From: Hyparrhenia diplandra
Lineage: Eukaryota; Streptophyta; Magnoliopsida; Poales; Poaceae
NCBI GenBank assembly: GCA_015847255.1
Contig: JADLZK010000423.1
Coordinates: 248,001-312,000 of the forward strand
DNA: 64,000 nt
Direction of reading: 5' to 3'
Below, one piece after another: positions 1-10,320 of this stretch. The position numbers were made by a program, and so were the translations under genes. The notes beneath the pieces were generated by a model that was not told where the DNA came from, did no database searches, and saw only the letters and a program-made list of their open reading frames with translations. Numbering within the stretch: position 1 is the first letter of the stretch; each line of letters begins with the position of its first letter.

Positions 1-52
1 CACGTATCCAACGCCTAACAAGGTTCCTGCTAATACGTATCGTGCTAAGAAG

Positions 53-2427
53 TTGATCCGGCCAGTGGCGATGAAACTCAAAAAGTTTGATGCCTGCCCT
101 AACCACGGTATCCTATATCGGGGCGATCAGTATGAGAATTTGACCAGTTGTCCGCACTGTGGTGCTAGTCGATACAAGCGGAATGCCGGATGTCGCGTGG
201 ACAATGAGCTCAATGAGGAAGCAGGACGGGCGAAAAAAAGAAGAAGGGGGCGAAGAAAACGGTGCGCGGCGGCGAAGAAGATCATGTCAACGCTAGTAAC
301 GAGGAAGAGGAAGGTTACACGCAAAGGAAACATCCAAATTGTCAATGTGGTACCTTCCGGTCATCGATCGCCGCGGCTCTCTATGGGAACCCCGAGGATG
401 CTAAGCACATGACCCGGCATGCATCTAGCGATCGTGTAAAGGATGATGGGAAGCTATGACACCCTTCGGATGCTAGCGGTGGCAAGACTCTCGACGGCGC
501 GCCTACCCTCGACTTTGTAGAGGAGCCCAGGAACGTTAGGTTTGCATTGAGTACCGACGGAATGAACCCATTCGGTGATCTGAGCAGCACACACAGCACG
601 TGGCCGGTCGTCCTCACCATGTACAATCTACCTCCACATCTTTGTCAAAAGCGGAGGTATGTTTTGCTCACCATGCTCATTTCTGGACCGAAGCAGCCCG
701 GCAACGATATAGATGTGTTCCTGGAGCCGTTCATGGAGGAGATGCAGGTACTATTTGATGATGGGGTCAGGATGGTTGATGCGTACCGCAAGCAGAAGTT
801 CACTCTTCGTGCCATCATCTTTGTCACCATCATCGATTACCCGGCCTGTTTTTCATTATCGGGGCATTAAAGGAAAGACCGCCTGTGTAGCTTGCATCGA
901 AGAAAACCCGCTCCACTTACCGAAAGGAACCACCAAAGCGTGTACATGGAACACAGACGCTTCCTCTGCAGTAAGCATAGGTACAGAGATGCAAAAATGA
1001 ATATATACTTTGACAACAAGGGCGAGTCGAAACCTCAGCCGGCACCGACTAGTTATGGTCCGAAGGTGTTTGACATGGTGAAGGACTTGGAGTGCGAGTT
1101 TGGAAAGAAGAAGAAGAAGAAGAAAGATGATCAGGAAGACGGCACCTCCAAGACAATGAAGAGAAAGAGGGATAAATTGAGGAAGAAGCCCTCTGCCGTT
1201 CCTTTCAAGAAGAAGTCAATTTTCTTCAAGTATCTAAAGTAATCGAAGATAATGCGCATACACCCCATGCGATCGACTCTATGCACCTTGAGAAAAATGT
1301 CTTCGAAAGCACGATCGGTCCCCCGATGGATATCAAGTTGAAGACGAAGGATGGTGTCAAGTCACGTCAAGATCTTGTTAACATGGGCATCCGACCGAAA
1401 TTCACGCTACACGGCTTCCGAACGGTAAAGTCGAACTCCAGTGCGGCCTACAACCTAACGAGAGATGAAAAGTTGGCTATGTGTCGGTTGATTAGTGGTA
1501 TCAAGGTACCGACCGGTTTCTCTTCCAACATCAAGAGTCTGGTATCCATGAAAGACCTCACAATGACAAACTTCAACGCGCAAGACGATGCTCACATCAT
1601 GCCGACGGTGTTTCTTCCAATTGTGATCAAAGCTATTCGTCCAAAAATACGTGAAGGTGGTGGTCACAAGGTTGTCATACTTCTTTAACCAAATCACCCG
1701 AAGGTAATTGCCAAAGCAGATCTGCGCCTACGCTGAAAAGAGTTCATCGCGAAACAATGTGCGGATAGAGATGTGTTTCCCACCGTCGTTCTTTGACATT
1801 ATGCCACACCTAATGATGCACATGGTTGATCGATAGAACAGTGGGACCCGTGTACCTACAAAGCGATGTAGACCAATCGGCGACTAATGTCTACCCTCAA
1901 TCGATTCAATCATAATGCGCTTACCCGAGGGCTCTATGATCGAGGCATACACAAGCCAAGAGGCCGTGAACTGGTGTATGAAGTACATAAAAGATGGGAG
2001 GGCTATTGGGCTTCTAGTACATGAACATGAAGGAAGAACCTCGGGGATGGGGTGCGCGGGCCGAAAAGCACGCACCGACGTACCTAGGGAAAAAGTGCTA
2101 GAAGCTCACTACGGCATCCTTCATCAATTGGTGATCATGGACACATACATTAAAAAGCACCTCAAAGAGCTCCGCAGTGCAAGTAGGAAGCGCAAGAACT
2201 GTTCGAAGGATTGGGCAGAGAAGGAACACAAGAACAGTTTCCTCCAGTGGCTCCAAAAGCAGAACATTCCCCCAGGAGATGATGCAGAGACAGTGAAGAG
2301 GCTTGTGTCAGGCCCGTCCATGCAGATCACCACGTGGCAAGGGTATGATGTCAACGGGTGCGGGTTCCACACAAAAGAGAAGGACAAGAAGAGTGCATCA
2401 CGTGGAACAACGATTGTCCCGATATGA
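53..2427 (+). pseudogene. TNP2-like CACTA transposase, degenerate
   Basis: Pieces in changing frames match the order of plant CACTA transposases. At 53-200 there is a zinc-binding-like stretch (CPNHGILYRGDQYE, then CPHCGASRYK). At 547-860 comes the conserved core (STDGMNPFG, STWPVVLTMYNLPP, ISGPKQPGNDIDVFLEP, DAYRKQKFTLRA). Around 860-900 is GIKGKTACVACIE, where the canonical reading frame shifts. At 1281-1420 is the MHLEKNVFES segment with KTKDGVKSRQDLVNMGIR, and at 1915-2150 the downstream DUF4218-like part (GSMIEAYTSQEAVNWCMKYI). Such proteins bind element ends and catalyse cut-and-paste transposition. Several frameshifts and a lysine-rich low-complexity insert near 1110-1220 show decay. 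Confidence 0.8.
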
Positions 2428-3234
2428 GGGCATCAACAACGTGACGGGGGAGAAGATGACATGCGCTCGCACAAGTCGAAGAAATATGGGAACTTGACTA
2501 TGGCGGTAACCTCGAGGGTAACCATTTTTCGTTGCCGATGGGTCAAGCCTCGGGGCGCAGTTCTAGTTGACGATTTTGGGCTAACCACCGTGAACCTTTA
2601 AAGTGTCCGGTACAAAGATGATCGGTGGGTACTTGCATCCGATGTCGCACAAGTAGCCTACTATATGAACGCGGAGAACATAAATAGACATATTGTTGTG
2701 GCGGGGAAAGCGGATCGTGGGAGCCGATGGGGTAGTTCTTCCGATGATGATGATGATGGTGGGGACGGCGGAGGCAAGGACCCTCCTCATGGTTCAAGGA
2801 CTCCGCCGGCTAAAGACCCGCCGCCATCCGAGGAGCCAAGACTGAGGGCCGGCACCTTCAAAGTAGGCACCTGAGGAGCCGGCAAGACTGAGGGGGCAGC
2901 CGATGGGCGAGGAAGCAACCGGGGAAAACCCGGTGCGGATCCCGAGGAGAGAGTAGGGGACGAGACACCCATCAACACTCGAGGCCTCCAACCACTGACA
3001 CCTCAAGTGCCGAGGAAGGAGAAAGGAGCTGGATCTAGCCAATGCCCTCCACCACCAAAGAAGCCGACATTCAATGAAGAGGAGGTCGTAGCCGACAAGC
3101 AGGCGTCACCCAAGAGGCCCCAATTAATAGATATTCGGTCTGAAAGGTATGCCACGCTCAAACAACGAGTTGTAATATGTTATTAGCTACTTCTTTTCGC
3201 AACCTAGCTAACATTTGTAGCGCCGCTTTTGCAG

Positions 3235-4435
3235 GCCAAAATCCCCACCTTATGTCGGGTTCATCTCGGACGAATGCCCCGGCTCGTTCGAGTTTGGGAA
3301 GTTCATGATACCTAAGGCCCAGCTCATCGATGTCGAGACTTGGGAGGCTCGGAAGTTCCATGCATGGTATATAGGGTGCGCAAAACGTGGATTGCATAGC
3401 TTCAATGTCCTTCTTCCTAAGGAGTACTTCCACTACCACACTGATGTCCAGTTCGCCGTTGATTTCGAAGACATGTCGAGACTATTTCGTCGACGGGACC
3501 TTGATGTTGCCCAAGTCACCTTGTTTGCTATGTAAGTGCAATTTTACTTCCACATGTCCCTTGCATCCGTATATAGATTCTTTGTTTCAAAGGTACCTAT
3601 GCCACAACCACATGTCCTTGTAGGTTGATGGCCGATGCAGGCAGGAAGTTAAACAATGGTGTTCTTTACCTCTCTCCATCGCACATTAATGAGAGACAGA
3701 TCATCGGTTTTAATCTAAGAAGGGACCATCCAGATATGGTGGACTTGATGGAGAGGGAGAGAGAAAAGATCTGGGATAAGCAAATTCAAGATAAGAAGTT
3801 GGAATTATCAGAGTACGTAATAGCAGCAATGAAAAAGGTCAAGCCAAAGGGGTATCGATGTATTCTGGCGGCTCACCAATACGGAATATCAATACAAGGA
3901 CACTGGATTTGTTTCATGATCTTTCCTCAGGACGGGAGGGCCGTTGTCTTTGACTCACTAAGAGGCTCGAACCCGCACGGCTACCGACACTTTGAACAAG
4001 TCTTGAAATTGTAAGTGATGAACTCCTTATTCAATTAGTAGAGTCGAATATCATCGTTGACAATATAGTGCATTTCGTATAGCTCTTACAAGGAGTACTT
4101 GAAGGATCCGGACAGCTGGGATCGAAGGTCCCAGAAGTGTAAGGAGCGCAATGGAAATAAACTCAAAATCAGGCGAGATTTCCCGGTACGTATATGAAAC
4201 CTAATTTTTCTTAGTACGACCTCCTATTGCTTCTATATTACTACTAACATTGGTTTATTGTGTGCAGTGCCTCAAACAACCATATGGAACAAACTTGTGT
4301 GGTTTCTTCGTCTGTGAGTACCTCAGGGCCTGCAAAAAGTACTCCACCAGCTACCGACAGCTCAAGGACGGACAAAAGAAGTGGTACGGGATAGTACAAA
4401 AGGCAACCGATGAGATGCGGTTCAGGCGCCGATAG
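3235..4435 (+). pseudogene. Ulp1-like (C48) cysteine protease domain of CACTA element
   Basis: Four putative exons (about 3235-3534, 3624-4012, 4083-4185, 4268-4435) are joined by GT-AG introns of 70-90 bp. The last two carry a C48 (SUMO-protease-like) core. The catalytic His is in GHWICFMIFP (codon at 3901), Asp in VVFDSL (3952), Gln in KQPYG (4277) and Cys in TNLCGFFVCEY (4298). The His-Asp-Gln-Cys order is complete, so the active site may be intact even though the transposase upstream is broken. Ulp1-type domains are a known partner module in plant CACTA and MULE elements and may counteract host SUMOylation; that role is inference. The reading stops at TAG 4433-4435. I mark it pseudogene because its N-terminal continuation (2427-3235) is not openly coding. 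Confidence 0.65.
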
Positions 4436-4810
4436 GAGACATATGCAAGTTTGTTCTAGACCAGGTAGTGCATGAAGGCCAGCCTTTCTTTAATGAGGAC
4501 GGTGAGTTGGGGCCGCCCGAGTTTGAGGCCCTAAGGAAATGGGACTCAATGCTAGAGCTTAAGGATTACCTTCATCCAGTTACCTTTTAGCTCGCACATT
4601 ATGTATGGATCTTGTAATTAACTCGGTACTTTGTTATGAATGAATGGATCGGTGAAACATGTGGATACTGAACGGAATCGATGTATATATATGTATATAT
4701 GATATATATATTTGAGCATCTATCTTTCTTATATATATATGTGTGTGTATGGATTGATAGCAATGTATATATATGTGCATATGTGTGCATTTAATTTTTT
4801 TTAGAAAATC

Positions 4811-5066
4811 GAGCCGTGGCGGGCAACATAACGCGCCCGCCACGGTAAATAAATACACCGTGGCGGGCAACTTAAGGCGCCCGCCACGGTTAATAAGTGA
4901 TATGCGTGGCGGGCGCGTTATGCCGCCCGCCACGGATGTTTTCCTTTATGCGTGGCGGGCACAGCCGCCTGCCACGCCGAAAGGCCACGACGATTAACCG
5001 TGACCTCTCGGGGTGACGGGCAGCTGTGCCCGCCACGCAAAACCCAAACCGCCCGCCACGCAAAAG
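4811..5066. repeat. CACTA subterminal inverted repeats
   Basis: At least four head-to-head units of the type CCGTGGCGGGC...GCCCGCCACGG are separated by short AT-rich spacers, just inside the CACTA terminus. Such arrays are the binding sites of the element's accessory transposase. The preceding 4680-4800 is AT-rich microsatellite-like (TATATG/TGTG) sequence. Confidence 0.8.
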
Positions 5067-5082
5067 AATTCCGGTATTAGTG

Positions 5083-5970
5083 TCCATTTCGGTGAGAGCC
5101 TAGACGAATCTGTTGAAGCCATTATCTTGGGCCTCCTCGACATTTCTTTTCAGCCCCGGGGTACAAGCTAAGGTAACGTTTGACGAGTCTTATTGTATTA
5201 ATGTTCTGAGGATTAGCTGCTGCGGTGTGTCGTCACTGCAGTTCTCTGGCCTACAGACTTTAGAAAAATCTACAGGAAGTCTGGCTTAGCAGTCCGTATA
5301 ATGAAGACCTCAAGCAACACACTTGGATCAGGAGCTTGGCCGTCGTAATCTGGAAAAAGTAACCAAAGCTGTGTTGAGGACGGACAAACCAGGTTCGTGG
5401 ATCCCATGGCTGCTAACCAGCTCGTGATGGGCATGCTCATACTCGCAGGCGACCTTTTTCTTTCCATATATTTTTTTCATACGAAGGCTGCTAGCTCCTG
5501 TTCGTGAGCATCAACCATATATAGTCGTCCTCATTGAGCTCTGTAATAAAGATAGTAAAATACATTTCTCTCAATTCTTACAAGAATGCTTTTCCTTCGT
5601 CTCTTAGAATAGGTGCTGGTGTTTCAATGTTTGAAACCCAGCCTCTCAGAATAATAATAAAGAAACATCTCCAATGTGAGCATCGAACAGGGGATTGTTT
5701 GGCTACATGCGGACGCTGGTTTCCTTTCGGCATGGTGACAATAATATACAAAGTCTATCGTGGTAAATATATGTTCTTAATTTAAGGAACTCCTAATGAG
5801 TGAACCTTATCCGAGGTTATGTCGTTACGGATCAGATTTCAGTCAGTTCTTCCACATTGGTGCTGTTGTACAACGTGTTATGAACAAGGGTCAAACAATT
5901 GAGAGAAATAATAAAAGCAGAGACTTGGATGCAGTCGAACAATCAAGACCAAAAAAAAGAAAGGTTTACA
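5083..5970. other. No recognisable gene
   Basis: Moderately AT-rich DNA with only short chance ORFs. I see no recognisable protein motif and no clear transposon terminus. It separates the CACTA element from the duplicated F-box upstream block. Confidence 0.5.
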
Positions 5971-6414
5971 GTGCCTGGTTTAATAACGGTTTTTTGTGTG
6001 TATCTTATCTACGGATGATAGTTCGATTTTTAGGGTGGTAACGTGCATATTTCAAGTATCAACTTGCATGATAGTTCGATTTCTTGGGTGGGTTTGGAAC
6101 CTTGGAACGGTTCTGATTCAGACTCTAGCAGCGGAATTTGCACCAAACGAGTAGAATTAATGCTAGTGTTTCATCAGCTCCAGAAACAGAGATAAAACAT
6201 TTTTCTGATTAGCTAAAATGTGGTTTCGCAGCGATTCTTGTTCTCACCTTAAGTACTTCTGTTGCAAATTTATCAAGAAATTTAAGTTGTCCTTTTCTAC
6301 ACACACAAAAGTTCTGGATTTTTTCAAAACATTTTCGTTTACAAGATTTTCTTTTACTGAAAAACACATTTTCGAGGAACCAGAATCCAGGCTATGTCAC
6401 TCATTAAGCTCTGA

Positions 6415-6656
6415 GGGGTGTTCACTTGGTGAAAAGTGCACCCAAAAAGTTCTATAGTACCCATCACATCAAATCTTTTTTCACACAAATGGAGCATTAA
6501 ATGTAGGTAAATAAAAAAACTAATTGCATAGTTTGGCTGAAAAGTACGAGACGAATCTTTTGAGTCTAGTTAGTCTATGGTAGGATAATAATTACTAAAT
6601 ACAAACGAAAATGCTACAGTAGGCGAACCCAATATATTTCACCAACTAAACACACC
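6415..6656. mobile_element. Tourist-like MITE
   Basis: The termini GGGGTGTTCACTTGG and CAACTAAACACACC form inverted repeats. The interior contains GGAGCATTAAATGTAG and ACGAGACGAATCTTTTGAG, typical of an abundant grass MITE family. The flanks are TGA (6412-6414) and TCA (6657-6659). The paralogous block at 59970-59990 reads AAGCTCAATGCG without the insertion, which is the empty site with a single TCA, so a 3-bp target duplication is supported. Confidence 0.8.
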
Positions 6657-7235
6657 TCAATGTGTGCCGTTTTTGGGTTCAACTCGACTATTTCTCTAGT
6701 TTCAGTAGTAATCTTGGAAGCATCTTTCTTAATAAGAAATATGTCCAACAAGGCAAATTGAGTTATTATGAGACTAAATGTAAATGTGGACCACAAATTC
6801 AGGATTCAGACATCAAACTTCAGATAGTTCAGAGTCGCAAACCTAGCAGCAGGGGTGTTGAAGGAGGCGTGCAGCACCCAACAACAGACGCAGGGGCCAG
6901 GGCGCGCAGGGGGCTGCAGCACTGCTCGGTGGGATGCCGAGCAGCGAGCGCAGCGGAGGGGCTGCTGCCCGCCGGCCAGGTAGGGGCCGCCGGAGGCCGA
7001 ATGACGATAAATGCAGAGGAGAGCGTGAGCACCGAGCAGCGAGGCAGTCGCATTCGCCTCGTGGGATGCTGAGCGCGACAATCTTAACCCTAGGCAAACC
7101 GATTGTATGCTTTCGCCCATACAGAATTTCAGTGCAAGCACGGCGCACATCTACCACTGATAATGACACCCCTGAGGGCCGTGCCCACTTCTTTCATGCA
7201 CAGGAGCATGCAGCACTGCAGCCTGCTTTCGGGCG

Positions 7236-7794
7236 TGTTAACAGCCGACCAGGCTGACCCTAGTTGGGCGGTGGCCGGCCCACCAACGGCGGCCCTTCTT
7301 CTTCTTCCTCCAGCTCGCGACCTTCTTCTTCCTCCAGCTCGCGACGCCCCCGCCCCGCCGCCCTCCGCTGTGGACTCTAGGGTTCCCGGAGCCCGGCGAG
7401 CTAGGGCCGGCCCTAGCTCGCCGGATCCCCGTAGCGCCCGCGGCGGCCGCCCTCCTTCCCTTCCCCGGGCGACCTCCCTGCTTCGCCTGAAACCCTAGCT
7501 CATCTTCTCCCGCTCCGGCGCCTCTCCCCTACCACCTACCCCTACACTACCGGATGTCCAGCCCGGCCCGCCGGGCGGGCGCCGCCGCCGCCGCCACCGC
7601 CGACCGAACTGCAACCACCGCCGTGTCAATGACCGCCGGATTCTACAGCCCGGGAAGCAAAAGAACCTTAGCCCCGCCGAAACCCTAACCGCCGCCACCG
7701 CTGCTGCCTGGGCATGGGTTGTGTGAGCTGCGTGGGCCAGCCTGCTTAGGGGTGGTCGGTGCCCGCTTAGCGGCCGACTGGTCGGCAGCTAACA
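7236..7794. mobile_element. MULE-like element with GC-rich cargo
   Basis: This insert is absent from the paralogous block near 60450-60510. It is bounded by imperfect inverted ends: TGTTAACAGCCGACCAG at the left and, as reverse complement of the right end, TGTTAGCTGCCGACCAG. The flanking 9-mers TTTCGGGCG and TTCCCGCCG agree at 6 of 9 positions, compatible with an aged Mutator-type target duplication. The interior is strongly GC-rich and resembles a 5' UTR/first exon (repeated CTTCTTCCTCCAGCTCGCGA, proline/alanine-rich frames). That suggests a Pack-MULE holding a gene fragment I cannot identify. Confidence 0.55.
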
Positions 7795-8470
7795 TTCCCG
7801 CCGCTTTCCCACCTGCAGTTCCTCCAGGTATCGCTTCAAGAACTGAATCGAGCCTTTAATGGAGATACCTTCACCTGCTTGCAGGACGCCGTTCCTCACT
7901 TTCCAACTTCTCCACAAAAGCATTAGCAGGTCAGGGATACACTCAGAAGCGATTCTATCCAAAATCAGCAGCAACCAATCTGGCCCCGGACGAACCAGCA
8001 CTTGTTCATCAGGTAGAGCCCAGAACGTACGAACCTCATTGCTACTCTATGATCGTGAGCATGAGGGAATTCTTCCACTGTAGTAGCATGGAAATCATCC
8101 TCCATCACATATCCGCACATATCCGCAAAGATGATAGCGACTCTGATTTTCCGGGTGCTTGTAATGTTTATTGGTTCTTGTGGCAAGGCCATTGCTAGCT
8201 AGCTTCCACGAAAAAAATCTTTACTTTGGATGGAACAACGGCACTCCTGATACATTTCAACACATTTTAGGAAGGAAGGAATTCCGTCAGGTTTGAGTAC
8301 TGCTACCTACATTTACAGAGTTCTGTTGGCCTGCAGGCACTTCTGACAGAGAATTTCTCGAATTAGCTGCACACGCCGTCCTTTAATCGGATCGAATTTC
8401 GTGCGTTCTTGAGTAAATTGGAAATGAGGATTCTGCTGTATTGTACCCCAACCAAACTCTTTTCTCAAAA
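7789..8470 (-). pseudogene. LINE fragment (zf-RVT and following region), antisense
   Basis: On the minus strand, frames joined across indels read FPHAHDHRVAMRFVR, then GPDWLLLILDRIASE, then LLMLLWRSWKVRNGVLQ and KGSIQFLKRYLEEL. This is the characteristic region just after the zf-RVT domain of plant L1-type LINE ORF2. The paralogous block (60520-61100) adds the upstream part. Frameshifts and stops show a dead fragment. A poly-A run lies at 8466-8484 on the plus strand. Confidence 0.7.
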
Positions 8471-8758
8471 AAAAAAAAAAAAAAACCTTACTTTTGAGTC
8501 TTTTTCGCAATTTCCTATTATTCAGACAATTATAAGGTGTAATCGAACTGAACTCTGAAGTGTTCCAAGTTGTAATTGAATAGGAGGATTCAGAGGTGTT
8601 CTTTCGTACATGTACATGGAACTGGGTTCAGAGTTGTATTCGAACAGGATTTCTATTTTGTTTGGTCGTTTGCTCATCTTATAAATATAGTACATATACT
8701 ATATACCAATGATATATACACATATACATGGAGCTCGCAGACCACGTATTCCATATAT

Positions 8759-9395
8759 ATGGAGATTGCAGAGGTCACAAGGAAACGGACCTGTGGTGCA
8801 AGCCATGGCGGTGGCGGAAGCTCCGCCGCCGGTGGCCCGGACCGGCTGAGCGCTCTACCGGATTGCCTCCTCCACGTCATCATGTCCTCCCTCAAGGCCC
8901 GATAGGTGGTGCAGACGTGTGTGCTGTCCACACGCTGGAGGCACCTCTGGCGCTCGGTGCCGTGCCTCGACGTCGACATTGTTGAGTTCAGGACCAAGGC
9001 GGCAGCGCCTGCCACCAGCAGTGGCGGCAGCAACAGCAGCTCCGACTCCGACAGCAACCAGGACAAGCGCAAAGGGTGGGATGAATTCGAGGATTTCGCC
9101 GTCAACCTCATGCTCCATTGCAACATCGCGCTATTAGATTCATTCAGGCTGGACAGTGATAGGGGCTGGAAACCTGATGAGCCCTATGGTCGCTCTGACA
9201 TTTCAACACTACGCTGGGAATACAGCGGCCGACAAGCAGCAGCGTGGCTCCGTCGTGCAATGAAATACTGCATGTCAGGACCAGGGCATGCCATCAATCA
9301 GCGTCAGGGAATAAATCTGAGACCAAGTTCTTGGCGCCTCAAAAGGTTGCATCTCTGCGACATACCTTTGCATGATCGGTTTGTGGAGCATCTCA
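8759..9395 (+). pseudogene. F-box gene copy 1, truncated
   Basis: The ATG at 8759 opens MEIAEVTRKR, collinear with copy 2. The F-box core LPDCLLHVIMSSLKAR follows, but the next codon is TAG (8903-8905) where copy 2 has CAG (Gln). The reading then continues in frame as VVQTCVLSTRWRHLWRSVP, a short Ser/Asp-rich stretch and WDEFEDFAVNLML. It extends to the start of the LRR-like region (RRLHLCDIPL equivalent) and homology stops at about 9395 (GAGCATCTCA). Copy 2 continues with two further exons that are missing here. It is a one-exon truncated pseudogene. Intact relatives are substrate receptors of SCF ubiquitin ligases. Confidence 0.85.
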
Positions 9396-10320
9396 ATGGC
9401 CACGGTATACCGGCCAGTACGCTGCTCGGTGTTGGGCGTAAATTGACGATCGGTGGATGTCTTTCAGCTTATGTCTTGGATAATCCTTGTTGTTGGACCA
9501 TGTGTTGTGGTTGTTTCGGTTTAAGTGTTGTTGTAAATCTTCTCCTCCCCTTTTGTTTTGAGGATTGGCTCTAATGCCCTTGCACTACTCGGCTTGCCGA
9601 GCACCTGTGGAATGAACTAGTGGGGATCTTCTAAATCGAACCCCCCCCCGGAGTTGACCTCAAAAACATATTGAAGTTACATGGCGGTGGTATTTATTGT
9701 CCCAACGACCCTTGAGTTGTAAGCAACCTGAAAGATTCTTGTAGGATTTGGATTCTCCTTATCTAACAAACTCAAACTCTAGGTAACTTGATGAATACGG
9801 CGGGCAGTGGCGGGCGCGTTGCTACAGTTCTGCATGCTGGGCTAGGGCACGACGCAAGGCCCAGCTAGCACGCCTCCTCAGACCCATGTTGGCCCGTTTT
9901 CTCCACAGAGGTTCACGACCCGCGTTGGGTTTGACTGAAAAATTACAAGACTTTTGGATTAAAAAAACATCTTAACAGAACAGACAATTATAGCATGCAT
10001 TCCGAGAATAATTTTAATTATCTCGAAAGTAATAAATATGACGTACGCTGGATCCATGCAAAATAGGTTGTGATTCATTTCGGATTGACTAGAAAAGCTG
10101 CAGAACTGTCGGACGAACCAAAACGGTACTCTCACTTTTTTGGCCGTGACGAGTAGTAATCGAACAGGATTCGGAGGTGTTCTTCGCTACGTAGGTACAT
10201 GGAACTTGGGATTTATATATAGTATTTCTTGCGCGTCCGTTTTTTGAAATACTCTTGCGCGTCCTTTGGTCGTCCCATCGAGCAGGGCAGCGGCCTGTCA
10301 CGGACTCAGGGCACGTACTC
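9396..10320. other. Breakpoint sequence and short upstream block of F-box copy 2
   Basis: 9396-9790 is unrelated to either neighbouring F-box copy and replaces the 3' half of copy 1; no motif was recognised. 9790-10080 is unassigned. From about 10119 to 10215 a short version of the duplicated upstream block recurs (AATCGAACAGGATTC, GAGGTGTTCTT, ACATGGAACTTGGG). The last 100 bp before the ATG at 10321 are particular to copy 2. Confidence 0.5.

Larger units (their letters stand above)
1..5082 (+). mobile_element. CACTA (En/Spm) transposon, 3' part
   Basis: The right terminus is visible: the sequence up to 5082 ends TTCCGGTATTAGTG, whose reverse complement CACTAATACCGGAA is a CACTA-type terminal inverted repeat. 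The following bases TCC (5083-5085) would be one copy of the usual 3-bp target duplication. Just inside lie inverted subterminal repeats (4811-5066). The body holds remains of a TNP2-like transposase and an Ulp1-like protease, a pairing known from plant CACTA elements. The left end lies outside the window, so neither the total length nor the target duplication can be confirmed. The coding regions carry many stops and frame changes, so this copy looks non-autonomous. Confidence 0.85.
5971..8758 (+). repeat. Duplicated F-box upstream block, copy 1
   Basis: This stretch recurs at 56064-61322 in the same order: GGTTTAATAACGG, then GATAGTTCGATTT, GATTCAGACTCTAGCAGC, AACCAGAATCCAG, the GC-rich CCGAGCAGCGAGCGCAG part, the LINE remnant, and finally GATTTCTATTTTGTTTGGTC next to the F-box start. 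In this copy it ends directly at F-box copy 1. Differences between the copies are mainly transposon insertions: a MITE at 6415 and a MULE-like element at 7236 here, and CACTA, Pack-MULE and others in the far copy. It is therefore a segmental duplication of a promoter-side region. Confidence 0.85.

Noticed and set aside
9396..9800. Helitron or SINE end inside F-box copy 1
   Set aside because: No convincing TC/CTRR ends with hairpin, no Pol III boxes and no target duplication were found.
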